NCBI GenBank assembly: GCA_007922195.1
Contig: ML681992.1
Location: forward strand, 400,075-464,074
Length of the DNA stretch: 64,000 bases
DNA from: Podocnemis expansa
Taxonomy: Eukaryota; Chordata; Testudines; Podocnemididae
Direction: 5' to 3'
The notes under the pieces are model-generated. The model searched no databases. It had not been told where the DNA came from and was given only the letters and a program-made list of their open reading frames with translations. The translations under genes and the position numbers were made by a program. Positions 1 through 12,120 of the stretch are shown one piece after another (positions within the stretch are counted from its first letter, which is position 1; every line of letters begins with the position of its first letter).

Positions 1-4
1 CTCG

Positions 5-73
5 GGCCTTATCCAAATCTTACTGAAACAAAGTGTGTTTTTCCATTGTCTTCAATGTTCTTTGGATCATCCC
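5..73. repeat. Degenerate palindromic interspersed repeat, copy 1
   Basis: The segment runs from GGGCCTTATCCAAA to TTTGGATCA, with a central CCATTGTCTTCAATG, so its ends are roughly self-complementary. It matches the theme of many other short pieces in this window (arms reading like 'ccaattctgat' or 'atccaaag' around a 'ttgacttcagtggg' core). Family membership is by eye and the copy is old. Confidence 0.4.
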
Positions 74-1125
74 TTTACTTCATCTGCAGAATGACAGAAT
101 CCTTACTTAGGAATTTATATTTCCATTTACTTATACACTGAATGCTGCAAAAACCTGTAAAGGAGCAGGAAAAAGGTCACACTGGGCCCTTGACAAGTGA
201 AATGATGATTGAAGAAACTCCTGTACAATATATTCCATCTCCACATACACACTTCCAGACACCCTTCTACACGGACACATGATGGGGGTTCAGTGGGTTT
301 TTGAGGGTGGTGACAGGGAATGGTGGTTGATCCTGGGAGTAGATGCCATATATGACATGTTTTACTCCAAACCCAGCAAATTTCCAAACATTAACTACAC
401 AGATCATAGTACTCTGACTCCAAGCTTTATCTCTAGGGGAAGCCTATGATATGGTATAGAGTTAGAGCCATACTACTGGGAGAAGACAACACAAATCAGC
501 AAGACACTGGACCTGTCTGTCAGTGATATTCATGACATCTATGGGGCGGAGCTGGCTTTTCCACATTTTGGGTTGCCTTTTTCTTTAAATCAGTGCCCTT
601 CACCTATTTCTGGTACTTCAGGAGTTGTAAAGAAACTTTCAGATTATTTTCTTTTCTTGAAGATTTTCTCATAGCCAATCCAAATAATCTTTTCATTTTA
701 TTGAATTCTTCATTGAACGTGATGATCTATATTATTTACTTCTGTCTTGGTTACTACTTATTTAGATTCAAGTAACTACTCCACCATTTTTAAGATGTTC
801 TATGTGCACACTGGATACGGAGGTCTATCTCTAATTTTAAATAGATATAGTTACAACAAACTACTACTAGTGAGAGTCACATCATGTGAATACAGAAATA
901 TCTCCAGAACTGAAAACTGAACCTACAGAGGAACACCAAATCAGCAAATCTGATGGCATCAAGTGCATGTGAGAGGCACATCTGCAACTGTAAACTTTTG
1001 TGACAGGTTGATTTATTATCTGTGACATAAGATAAATAATTTAGGCTTGCACAAATTTAACAAGAGGTTACGTCCTTAAATATATTTTAGAACTTTGTAA
1101 AATGCAGGATTTGGATCTCATAAAC
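74..1125. other. AT-rich intronic DNA without a recognisable gene
   Basis: By position this lies in intron 1 of PCDH17. Open frames here are short and begin at non-ATG codons or have no recognisable similarity. I see no repeat with clear ends. Confidence 0.5.
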
Positions 1126-1455
1126 CAGGGGTCTGCAACCTGCAACTCTGAAGCCTCATGCAGCTCTTTGACTGTGCCCTTGTGGCTCTGGGCTCCATGC
1201 CCCCTCCTGCCAGCAGGGATCCCCACAGGTGGCTAGTCCCAGGTCCCCCTGCCACCAGGGGGTCCTGCATGGGGGGAGGTGCTCTTGGTTCTGGGCTGCC
1301 ATGGGACCACCAGGTGACCCTATGGTAGGCACTGTGGCTCAGCTCCCAGACACCCCCACCAGGAGGCTACACCTATTGCAGCTCTCAAAACACCTGGTTA
1401 TTGAGGGAATTTTTTTAAAAAAGGCTCTTCTTATCTTTCAGGTTACCGACCCCCA
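1126..1455 (+). mobile_element. hAT MITE, deletion derivative of the element at 43800-48316
   Basis: The 5' end CAGGGGTCTGCAACC and the 3' end GGTTACCGACCCC form hAT-type terminal inverted repeats. The flanking 8-mers TCATAAAC and CCATATCC agree at 5 of 8 positions, which fits a decayed 8-bp target duplication. The first ~70 bp (with CCCTTGTGGCTC) and the last ~95 bp (ACCAGGAGGCTAC through AGCTCTCAAAACAC to the terminus) match the two ends of the 4.5-kb hAT element at 43800-48316, while the transposase region is missing. This is the usual relation between an autonomous and a non-autonomous element. Confidence 0.75.
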
Positions 1456-1732
1456 CCATATCCATTAATATAGTAGTGTCAAGAAGGCATTACGCTATCT
1501 ATGCCTGCCTAGAAAGGTATGCCCTAATTTCTTAATACAGATCTTCCCACCATCATACATGCCTTTATCACTTCACAGTTAGTCTATCACAGTACCCTTT
1601 ACATGTACCTGTATGTGAAACTGGAACTAGCACAGGAGGTGGCAACTAGTTTAATGGTGGTGTATCTAGTGGTGTATTATACAGAAGACATAACACCTCT
1701 GTTCTGGAACCTGCACTGCTTTTCTGTGAGCA

Positions 1733-2170
1733 TTCAGAGGTTTAGAATGGAGCTTACCTGTAAAACCCTAAATAGCTTGGGACCAGCCCACCTCAGACTA
1801 GCTCTCTCCTTGTGATATATCGCCACAGTTGTGGAGGCTTTGAAAACAGATCCGCTTGGTAAATTACAAAGCGAGCTGGAAAGGTATTCTCCGTAAGGAG
1901 CCTGATACTTAGGAATGCCTTTCTGCTCCATTCCAAAATAGCATGGATTTTTGTCAACTCTCAGGGCAGTGCTGCAGGGCCCATTTATTTCACCTGGGAA
2001 TGGAAGACCGATGGAGAGGCCAATATATGTGATTGTTCATATTGGATTATGAGCAGCTGCTTAGGAGGAGGGTGAGTTGACTGAATTGTTGGTTTGATTT
2101 TGTAATTTTATTTAAATGGCAAGGCGCTCAGAGTCTGCATATGGATGCCTTAATCAAAAGTAAATAAATC
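1733..2170 (+). mobile_element. L2-like LINE 3' fragment
   Basis: The start translates to a piece resembling the end of a CR1/L2-clade reverse transcriptase (K-x-L-N-S-L-G-P-A-H-L). The segment ends with AAGGCGCTCAGAGTCTG and an AAATAAAT tail, as in L2-type 3' ends. The copy is old and has no intact frame. Assignment to L2 rather than another CR1-group clade is from memory of the motif. Confidence 0.45.
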
Positions 2171-2599
2171 AATTGATACTGTGGTGTGATGTACAAACCT
2201 GTTTTTTCTCATGGATTTTCAGTGAATGGGCTGCAAAGGTACCAAGGAAGCCATTTCAATTGCTGTGATTGTGATAGTCCAAGTCAGGAAAATGGCCACA
2301 AAATTACAATTAAGAGTAGCGAAACAAACAATTCTTCTGATTTGCAAAAAAATCCACAATCACTATAGCAGTAGCAAAAGTGAATTGCACACACACATCA
2401 CATACATGTGAAGAAAACAGACAAGTTAAGGTTCTTAAAAATTGCTTTCCTTGAATGCTCAAAAGACACTATTCTATAACACAGGCTAATGCTGCTCCCT
2501 GCAGGTGGGCTCATGAGCCTATTTGCAGCAACACTGAATTCAGCAAGGGTCAAATTAGACTGGCACTAAGCAGGTTACAGGCTATAGGCCTAAGCACCA

Positions 2600-2722
2600 A
2601 ATCTTTAAACCACACATGCAAATAAGTAACTTTGTTCAGGTAAGTAAAGCTCTCTAGGAGTTGAATAACAGTACTCACATGAGGAACTCAGGTGCAGGTT
2701 TCAGGATCTGGCCCTCATGGTC
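2600..2722. repeat. Degenerate palindromic interspersed repeat, copy 2
   Basis: The segment has 'aagtaactttgttcaggtaa' on one side and 'actcacatgaggaact' followed by 'ggatctggccc' on the other, the usual arms of this family. A sequence resembling a splice donor (CAGGTAAGTAA at 2637) is part of the repeat, so I do not read it as an exon end. Confidence 0.4.
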
Positions 2723-4265
2723 CACAGACTTTCCACTCTATAGAAGTATGCTAGTTTGTGTATTATTGTGGACAAAAGAAAAGATCCTGTTTGAAACTAA
2801 CAATATTTGTTTCAATTCTAAGATCAATATGTGGCCCTCAGTTCACACACATATTCCATTACTGTTACAATATGATCCTAACAATGATTCAGTAACTGTA
2901 CTAAAATTAAATATGTATTGTTTGTTAAAATATGGTCTAAGATAGAATATGCCCCAATCCTACTTCTGCTGAAGCCACTGGCAAAACTTCTATCAGATTC
3001 CCATACTAGCAGCATCGGTTTCTCATTCCTTGCCTGAGATCTTATATGTCAAGTTTCAACTTGAAGGGAGTTTTTACGGCAGTGTAACAGAATCCTACTT
3101 CTAGAGAATTATAATGAAAGTTCTGACTTAACCTTAACCACAGCATGACAAACAATACTGGTATAATAAGTAGATGATACCAAACTATTAGCAACCCTAA
3201 AAATTCACAAAGAACAGATAAACCGGGGCAGGAATTAATCTGCCATTTTCACATATCTGCCCAAGGGAAGTTTTGTAATTGCAAAAATTTACTCATAGAC
3301 TGCTGGGACTCATAGTAATTATGTTTCCTTTTTTAACAGAAATAGCCACAGGTGGTAACAAATTGGGTTTTGAGATAGGGAACCGGGCATGCATTTCTAA
3401 CCCAACTTAGTACGTAATTGTCTTGATTATAACATGCTGTAAAAACTTATTGCTCAAAATTTAAATCAGAACAGAAAGTCTCCTTTAAAAGTATTCTCTG
3501 CTCCTCTTGCTACTCAGCATGGGTACTTATTTCTTCATTTATTGGTATCAGCAAGAATAACACTATTGCAAGCAATCCATAATAGAACTTTGTCAACACC
3601 AGCCAAAATACCTACAGCTTGCACTAGTTTAACAGTGGCAGTTTTCTCTTGTTTTAACCTCATTCAACGATAAACAGCAGTTTTATAGAGCAGGTCAAGT
3701 TCTGGAAAGCTAGCCACTAATTATTAGGGTTGCTCTGCCAAAAATCATAGTGCAGGGGATACAGGGTTGGTGTATAATTTTTAAATGAGCTGAATTTAAA
3801 GTTCTACCCAAGATTTTAGAAGTCAAAAACAAACAGGCATTTTAAAATATTTCATTAACTTCTGAAAAAAATCTTTATTTCATGAGAGTCACATTATTCT
3901 GTTAATGTGATGTATATTTTTGTAGAGGTAACATATGTGCTGGTGATCAATGAATAAATAATAAAACAAATGCTCCAGTTTCTTTTATCACTATTCAATA
4001 TTCTATTCTGCAAGACCTGAAAAGAAGTTACAGGTGGCTTAAACAGATAGAATACATTGATAGACTTGCACAAAGAAAGGACTATATTTCAAAGGAAACA
4101 TCATTTAAACATTTTGTTTCCCCCCTTTTCCACCCACTGCCTACACGGTTGACTGATTTGTTCCTTACCTTGAAGCTATGGGGATGCAAATTACCGTGTG
4201 TTTTTTAATACCTAAAGCTGTTAATAAAAATGATTTAGTGCTGATTATTTCACATTCCACATGAT

Positions 4266-4532
4266 TTATACCTCCTCTTCATCATTATTCTCAATACTGA
4301 TGGTTGATAGTTGGATGCACCGTTTTAAGCAAGATGGGTAACTGCAACTATGCAACAGAATAGGAGGCTCTTCCTTTTCTAAACTTTTGCCCCACATTAC
4401 AGAATCTGCCTCTAAATCTGATGTTTTCTTATATGTTGCAAGAGGATACAGACTGACAATATCTTCTCCAGGACTATTTAGGAATTCTTGACAAGTCATG
4501 CAATACATACAAAAAAGCCAATAAAAATGCAT
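4266..4532 (-). other. Unexplained 88-codon ATG-initiated ORF
   Basis: The frame starts at an ATG (4530-4532) and ends in an acidic stretch, NNDEEEV, before TAA. Composition is mixed and protein-like, with several cysteines, and is not a low-complexity translation. I do not recognise the family. It lies in what should be PCDH17 intron 1 on the same strand. It could be a chance ORF, a fragment of a processed pseudogene, or an unannotated terminal exon; I see no polypyrimidine tract with AG that convinces me and no nearby AATAAA downstream of the stop. Confidence 0.2.
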
Positions 4533-4605
4533 TGTTAACTAGCATTCTTTTCCATTCAAGCTGTAGATACCTCTTTTTGAAATACATTTTGTCGTCTTCT
4601 TCAAA

Positions 4606-4626
4606 CTCTCTCTCTCTCTCTCTCTC
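4606..4626. repeat. (TC)n microsatellite
   Basis: About ten uninterrupted CT units. Confidence 0.9.
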
Positions 4627-5057
4627 ACTTTGTTTGAAGTGTGGCCTAGATATTGAAACAGTTACTAAGGTTTCTTGATTGCCGTTTTTTTAAAGCTTTT
4701 AAATCCACTATTTCTCAAGCACTCTAAATTCCTCTATATTCTCATTGTCATTTGAACCAGTGAAATGATGAAGAGATCAGTAAAGAACACACTGGGTACT
4801 TTACAGCTGTGGCTGGATAATCTTGCTCATGATCATCAAAGCAGGATTGTTTTTATGATCTTCAAATCTGCATATCAAATTACACAAGAGTATGCAAAAC
4901 AGCAAAAACTATCAAATATTCAGCCATCAGGATTATCTCAATAGAGTACTACAGAATGCAGTTTGAGGCTAAGTGAAATGAACAGCTTTTTCAGCTTGGA
5001 TTCAATTCTGGGAGATGTCACAGGGAAGGATGCAGATAATACAGAATCACAAATTCT

Positions 5058-5180
5058 GAGCCCAATTCTGATTAGAGTTACACAGAGCAACTTCACTCAC
5101 ATAAATGATCCCGTTTAATTCAGTGGATCTACTCAAAGGAGTTAAAATACTTGCTGAGTAAGTGTTTGCAGAATCAGGAC
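5058..5180. repeat. Degenerate palindromic interspersed repeat, copy 3
   Basis: The left arm reads CCCAATTCTGATTAGAG and the right arm GTTTGCAGAATCAGGAC. These are inverted relatives of one another around a core with 'ttcagtgga'. Confidence 0.5.
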
Positions 5181-7456
5181 GTTTGACTTGAAATGCTAAT
5201 ACAGCTGTTCATATTTAAGGGGTTTACTTTTCATAGGCCTTGGAGTTCCTCATAAACAGATTAAGGAAGGGCATGATCCTAACTAACTCTAATTCACAAA
5301 AAACCTCTCATAACATTGTGGAAGTAGGACTAATGCCCAAATGCTTAATCTGGGGTGCAGTAAGAAAGCTATTTTATTATTTTATGGCATTTTAGAAAAC
5401 AACAAAAAAAAAATTAAAAAGCCCATTTGAGTTAACAATCTTTATGTTTTAGAGTTTTAAGGTCATTCTCTTCTAAATTAAACAATTTTTATAATTTTAT
5501 ACAATTAAACTTCTAGCAGTTATGACGCTTCATAATGCAACTTTGTGTACTCTACCTTATTTTTTACTGAATTATAGTCTCAACAATTCGACAAGTAGTT
5601 GCTTAGCAATCAGTAATGATCCAGGAAAAAATGTAGTAACTAAAGGTATTGACTGACATGCTCTGTGTTTGAATCATCAGGTTCATTAAAAACAAATAAC
5701 ATCACAAAGGAAAGCTGAAAACAAAATGTATAAATAAAAGACGAACTATTACTGTCTTTAGGAACAAATTATTCATTTAAAAACTACAAATTGTGATTCA
5801 TATGTCAGCTGTGCATAAAGATCCTTAGGTGTTATTAAAAATACATTAAAATCCTTCAAAAATTGATGAAGTCATTCTTTACCTTTTGTTTTTAATTCAA
5901 TTGTCAAGTGTGCTCCAAATAGTTTTAAAAACAGTATATATCTACAAAGCAAACAAGAGTTTATAGCTTTGAAGACTTGAAATTGATTTTTAATGCACCA
6001 GCTTTCAAACACTACAAAGGCTGCTCTCCACTGATAAAGACAGTAAACAAGAAATAGTCCTTTAAATGTTCCCTTTAATGTTTTTCTTTAATTAAAAATC
6101 AATCAAAAACATTGCAAGTTTTTTAAATGTTTAAGGTTTTTGAGACACTGTGTTCAAAATAAAATGGAAACTTATGATTTGTTACTTTTCTTTAGTTGTG
6201 CGATTTAACAGTTTCTTTGCACTGTAAACATAGGTAATCAGGAAATAAAAACATAAAATAGTTTATTGCTCAACACAGCTATTTTTATTAAATAGAAACA
6301 TAACAAAAATAAGATAAAATAAAACTAGAGGTTATAAAATACTGAAGCAAAATGCTTTTTAATACCTTTAAATTATTTTAATGTATTCCTTTCCTCTAAT
6401 CAGACCAAAGCCTATTTATGTAGATTAGTTACATCTAGAGTCTCATTTATCCAACCTGTATTTATCCTTTGATCACAAAGCTTGTTAACTTAAATGGTCT
6501 TTTATTGTTATGATTCGTTTTCCCATAATTATGCAGTTTAACTGCCTGATTTTTTTTGAATAAATATATGCAAACGCGCCAATCATATTCAGCCGTGTTA
6601 TGCTAGATGCTCAATGAACTGTAAGAGTCATTTCAATACAATAAAACTGTCTGGAAGTGTTCCAGGGTAAGGACTGCAAATACCAGTAATCATAGTGTCA
6701 CTAGGACTAGAACAGGCAAGTGTGTGTCACCCGTACATATCAATACATTGTCTGAAACACTGAAAGCAATTCATGTGTCTATCAGAAAAGAACTCACAAT
6801 GAATCAATACGAGGGCCCATCCACATAGAAGGTATAAATGCAGAATTTCAGCTCCCCCTCTTTTTACGCTTAGGATTCTGCTGTCCCATCACGCACTGTA
6901 GACAGCAGCACAGAGACATATGTCATTAAAGCCCTTTTTATTAAAGATCATTTATTTTAAGCAATCAGAGGACATCTCCTTTACCACAGTAAATTGGCAG
7001 TAGATCATCAGAGGACTGATTAATTTTAGAACTGAGACATCCTCTAACTTAAAGTAAGTGAAATGAACTAATCTTTATACTGTCCTTCTGCATAGGTAGC
7101 ACCTCTAACCAATTGAAGCAACTCAGTAATAGAAATAGATTCTTCTGCTGTGACCTGAAGAAAGCATGATTACATGCTGCAGCCTCTGGCATTTATCTAT
7201 AAAATATATTGCTGTTTGGGAAGGTGAGGATAACTCTACCAAATATCTTAATTAAAGGTTGTATATGTATGAATTTATCTACTCTTGAATGTAATACTCA
7301 ATAGAGGAAATTTTACCCAAAATGCTCAGTACTATCAGAACGTGTGTAATGCTGATTTCAATCACATCAAAATGATCAGAAAGCCAGGTTTACTGGTTTC
7401 TCTATTTTCCCAACTAAAAAAGAAAATGACCGTTACTCGAAAAATGATGCTTTCTT
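5181..7456. other. Very AT-rich intronic DNA, no gene recognised
   Basis: I see no repeat with defined ends. The part around 6470-6700 has mixed composition and octamer-like (ATGCAAAC) and CCAAT-like motifs, and may be conserved non-coding sequence (see findings). Confidence 0.4.
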
Positions 7457-7598
7457 GGGGGGGGGGGGGGGGGGGNNNNNNNNNNNNNNNNNNNNNNNNN
7501 NNNNNNNNNNNNNNNNNNNNNNNNNNNNNNNNNNNNNNNNNNNNNNNNNNNNNNNNNNNNNNNNNNNNNNNNNNNCCCCCCCCCCCCCCCCCCCCCCC
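7457..7598. other. Assembly gap of 100 N flanked by poly-G and poly-C
   Basis: Nineteen G (7457-7475) are followed by exactly 100 N (7476-7575) and 23 C (7576-7598). A round 100-N block is the conventional placeholder for a gap of unknown size. Both contig edges end in G when read toward the gap, which fits sequencing dark-cycle artefact better than real DNA. Confidence 0.9.
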
Positions 7599-8959
7599 AC
7601 AACAAGGTTACCAAGCTCACTCTGGAGCTTTTTCATGTCCATTTAGAAGTCTGCATACCACAGAGAGGCAGATTTCACTCATTCGCTACCTTTGGTACCC
7701 TCTCATCATAAATGTTATCACTTTGTAGAATGTGAATGCCAATATGACTGAAAATACAAAGTTCTGAAGCTACCTTCTATATTCTCTCTCTCTCTCAATC
7801 TAAAGTATTCCCTTCTGATTACCTGAACCCAAAATAGTACTTCTGCACTACTAGTACAGATAAAAATGGAGTGTTTCTACCCTGGTCAACAAAGCTGTGC
7901 TTAAGTACCTTTTACAGAAAAGTCCTATCTGTTGCAAAGTATTAGTAAAGAAAATGGAATGTTTTACCTTTCATCTAGTATAGGCAGAAACTCTACAAAC
8001 CTGAAGAGTTTGTTGCCTCCAAAAAGCAACAATTAGAGATGTCCTTAAAAAAAAACAAAACACCACACACACACACACATGCTTCTGACGAGTGACACAG
8101 TCTGACATGGATTTATGTAAACACTACCTGAAAGAGATTTGGCACATTTTTACTTTTTCAATAACAGAATTGGAAAAGATGTTAAGTGTGGCCTTTTTAA
8201 GGTGAAAAATTGTAAAGTATCTTGAAATTAATTCTTGAGGAGAAGCAGTGGCTGTAAAGAGAAACTGAATCTTTTTCATATTAAAAAAACCCACGAAGAA
8301 CAGATTTAAGGTCCACTTTTGCAATCCTTAATCAGGTAAAACTCTATTTATTTTAATTATATTTTTTCCTGAATAGCAATTGCAATATTGGGCCCATCCT
8401 TGATTATCTGTAAGTGAGATCTGCAAATAATTTAAATTTACACAGCGATAATTCACCATAGAACTATATTTGTCACATTAAAAAAATACTTTTGTATACA
8501 TGGTTTAAAACAAATGCCAGTATTTGTTTTAGTGATATAAAAGCAAAAAAGGTTAGGTTGAAATCTCCCCAATTCTTCATTAGGAAAAGATTCTACACCA
8601 ACATGCATAGGATACTCACATTAAAAAAATACATCAGACCAACTTTTCACATGTAGTATGATGGATGGTTTTTAAGTCATACTTGTAAAAGTAAAGGTCC
8701 AAATTCACCATTTTTACTTGTATTCCACAGAAACATTAGTAAAAGGCTTGATGTTGCATTACTGAAGTTAATGGGAGTTACAGCATTGACTAATATGGGA
8801 GTTAGATATCGCCTTCAGTGTCGACATTGAGTACAACAGGATTATTTGCAGAGTGAAATGCACTTAATGTAATAATGGCAGAATCTGGGCCGAAGTTACT
8901 GCTAAATCAAAAGTTACCTGATCAAGGACTCAGTTGTGCAAACTTTATTTATGCTGCCA

Positions 8960-9105
8960 TTTACGTTCTCACCTGAGTTCTCCCACTGAATTCAGTGTGA
9001 CTATCAGGTAAGTAGTCACCAAAATGACCGCACAACAGTGCAGACCTTGACAGTCAATGGGAGTTTTACTCAAATGAGAACTGCAGTATTAGGCCCTTAG
9101 TCATT
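8960..9105. repeat. Degenerate palindromic interspersed repeat, copy 4
   Basis: The segment holds 'cccactgaattcagtgtgac' and, further on, 'gtcaatgggagttttactca', ending in GTATTAGGCCC. These are the arms and core of the family in decayed form. A further weaker piece lies at about 9363-9455. Confidence 0.4.
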
Positions 9106-9770
9106 AATTTTAACTGCACTAACTTTTTTCAACTCTTATATGTCTATTTTAACAGAAAATAAGTCATACAGAGCCCTGTTCTACTTAACCAGTTGGTTAA
9201 CAAGGATTATTTTGGAAGCATCATTATTTTTCCCTATTCCCAACATTCGCATTTCCTCACTCTTAATTTGTCTCTTCCTCTGCAACTTCTATCATTTAAT
9301 TCTGTTATATTTAACCTCACAATCAATTCTGGCATATATGGCCGTAGTTTGATCTCACTTATGCCTACATAGATCAGACACAACTCCAGTGAAATCACTG
9401 GAGCAACACTGCTGTAAAATGTACTAGGATAGAAGATCAGAATCAGACCCACAGGTTCCATGACAGATGCTATATAAAGAAGGGTATCCTGATCCTGAAG
9501 CCATTACCCACATTAGTAATCCCAGTACACACTACTGTGAGATATGGTTACAAGATTACACTATAAAGTACCTGTACTTTATGTAACAGTGTTATGTTCA
9601 AATGGAGCAGCTGTTGGACAAAAAGGAAATATTTATTGTGCAAATATAAAAAAAAAAAAATCCAGTCCTCCAGTTCTTACAGAAGCAGTACTTGCACTGA
9701 CTTAATGCACGATGAAAAATATGCCTAGAAACTACAGAAATATGTATAGCGTAAATATACCCTGTGCAAT

Positions 9771-9809
<39 letters not shown>
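9771..9809. repeat. (GATA)n microsatellite
   Basis: Almost ten uninterrupted GATA units. Confidence 0.95.
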
Positions 9810-9856
9810 TCTACAAATCTCAAACATTTAATAGGGCTATTTTGCATTGTATCTAA

Positions 9857-10222
9857 GGCCCAACTAAACTGCAACTTCCACAATATTAAGCTTCCATTGC
9901 AGTTATGACAGCAGGAGCCGTGCCATGCATGGGACTGACAGTGGGAGCCCCAGCTCCTCTGTGGATGGAAGCAGAAACCCCCACAGCTAACCTCAGACAG
10001 CCACTGTCAGCTTTGGGCTCTCACCCGCGTCACCAGTCAGTTGACAGCAGAAGATTCCACTCTCAGTTCTAGGTGGCCGAGAGTGGAAGATCCCAGAAAA
10101 GTTATAATGTACTTTATTACCACAAATAATAGGGTCCATTATTACTTTTCCACAATTTCCCATGGCTTTTCTACAATGCAAGCGCAATTTTTTGACAACC
10201 ATCCCTCAGTTCAAGTAGGGCC
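9857..10222. mobile_element. Harbinger-like MITE (366 bp)
   Basis: The left terminus GGCCCAACTAAACTG and the right terminus CAGTTCAAGTAGGGCC are imperfect inverted repeats. Flanks are TAA on the left and TTA on the right, compatible with a TWA target site of the PIF/Harbinger superfamily. A smaller inverted repeat lies inside (CCACTCTCAG ... CCGAGAGTGG near 10057-10086). No transposase is encoded. The superfamily call rests on the termini and flanks only. Confidence 0.5.
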
Positions 10223-10225
10223 TTA

Positions 10226-11937
10226 ATCATAATGCTGGTCAGCCAGATGGCTCTGACATGAGATCAGATGTCAGTCTGATATTTTTTATGTGATCTTAGA
10301 AAATACTGTTTGTAAATCCAGATGCCTGGGAAATATAATGTCCAAACGTGCAAGCCTGGAACTGTGCAGAACTTTCACTGGTATTTCCCACATTCTCCTC
10401 TCAGTGCACAGCCTAAACTTTCACTAGCTCTATTAGGAAGATGAGCTTCTGCATCAGACGTATATTCCCTCTTTGCAAAGGATATGAAAAACAAACATAA
10501 TGCAAGTCTTTTGAGATTGGAGTTTTCAATGCTGGGAGCGAATGCAATTTGTTTTTTAATTATTTCAGGTCTCTCTATATTGCTATGTCAGCATGTTTCC
10601 TTCTGCAACACTGCACACTGAAGTTTCTTAAAGCCAACAATGGAACAATAGTATATCTGAAGACATAACAGCATGACTACAGCTTATGGCTACTTTTTTT
10701 TTCCCCCTTGAAGTCTATATCTTCTTAGATACTGCTAGACACCTGGTGATGAGGTTGCATTGGGACTTGACAGTAATCTGTTGACACATCGTAAACATCA
10801 GGTGCCTGGTAGTATTAAGAATGATCTGCACTTTATCTTAAAATGTTACAGGACTGCTTACTACAGCAACTGTAGTGATTCCCAGCTTGATAGTTCTTTG
10901 TAAAATAGTCTCTTTCTTTTCTTCTTTTTTTTTGTTCAATAAAAAACTGTGACCACAGTTTCCCCATTCTGTCTCACTTGATATATTTACAAATCTCTCC
11001 GCACTGCATCACAAGTATATTAATAAATATTCTCTATGATCATCAACATGCCATGCATATGTAGATAGGTTCTACACTACTGTCATGTCACTTTAAAGAA
11101 CCTATTTCTCCTGGTTTCCCTTTATCCATCCACTCTTTCATCTACTGGAAAATTGAAGAAAAAAAATTGTGGCTTGTTTGCTAGCAGTGTTATTTCCCTC
11201 TTTCCTGTTAGGATGAATTGCTTACACACATAAGTACTGAAGTTTTTAATAAGGCTGAACATGAATGCATGTACTTGTAGAATACAGCCCTATTTATTAT
11301 AACACATAGGGTTTGGAGTAAAGTTTGATTTAATCTGCCATAAAATGTATGCCTTTTGGTCTCTGGGTGAGTCATTTATAATTTTGGTTTTGTAAATAAA
11401 TTTTGTCTGTGTACCTAAACATATACCTATACATTTATGCCTAAACATTTAAGCTGAAGTGCTAAAACCACTGTTCTTTATTATAGGATGCCTACAATGC
11501 GCTAGTTCAATTTTTAAATAATACCGATGTGTGTTTACATGCAGTAGGTATCCTGTCTATTCCTTGTAACCTAATAGTCTTTATATGCCATCCTATATCT
11601 ACAGAATACACATAGCCTGATTTTCAGACTTGCCGAACACATAAAATTGGTGGGTGCTGGGTTCTCAGTGGCCCTGAATATCCATCCAACATTTTTCACC
11701 TACACAATACAGGAAATTTGAAGGTTTGAATTATTATGGAACAGAAGAACCCCACTAATTCACATTAGTTGCCTACACACCCATGGCAGATGACTTACAT
11801 TTATTTGTAAGTTAGCAAGCAAATGGAGAAACAGCTAAAATATGATGCAAATGCATTCCAAAATATACTTGATTTCAGAGGAGATTATGCCACCTCTTTC
11901 ACACTGAGCAGTGCCTTACCTAACAAGCAATCTCATT
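10226..11937. other. Intronic DNA, no gene or defined repeat seen
   Basis: AT-rich single-copy-looking sequence with homopolymer tracts. I see nothing I can name. Confidence 0.4.
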
Positions 11938-12120
11938 GGGCCAGATTCTGATATCGTAGTCACGCTAAATAGCAACTTTCTCCCGGTATGCATTGACTTT
12001 GATGGGACTACTCATAAGATAAGATGCTATTCACGGGAATAAGGATACCAGAATCTGACCTGCTGACTTCAGTGGGGCTCACTACAGAGTAAAAGGGTAA
12101 GAATGGGACAATCTGGCCCC
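11938..12120. repeat. Degenerate palindromic interspersed repeat, copy 5 (double)
   Basis: GGGCCAGATTCTGATATC on the left is inverted as ATACCAGAATCTGACC at 12045-12060. A second unit with CTGACTTCAGTGGGG ends in CAATCTGGCCCC at 12120. The copy looks like one and a half palindromes. Confidence 0.6.

Larger units (their letters stand above)
2171..5057. other. Intronic AT-rich DNA, no gene recognised
   Basis: The stretch contains one copy of the palindromic repeat (2600-2722), a (TC)n tract (4606-4626) and an unexplained 88-codon minus-strand ORF (4266-4532, listed separately). The rest is single-copy-looking AT-rich sequence. Confidence 0.5.
7599..9856. other. Intronic DNA with scattered old repeats, no gene
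   Basis: Contains a (CA)n tract (8064-8079), pieces of the palindromic repeat (about 8960-9105 and 9363-9455) and a (GATA)n tract (9771-9809). No coding frame is supported. Confidence 0.5.

Noticed and set aside
2630..2650. Splice donor CAGGTAAGTAA on the plus strand
   Set aside because: It lies inside an interspersed palindromic repeat with no exon-like context.
7285..7728. 147-codon ORF across the N gap
   Set aside because: It exists only because N and poly-G/poly-C are translated; the middle is unknown.
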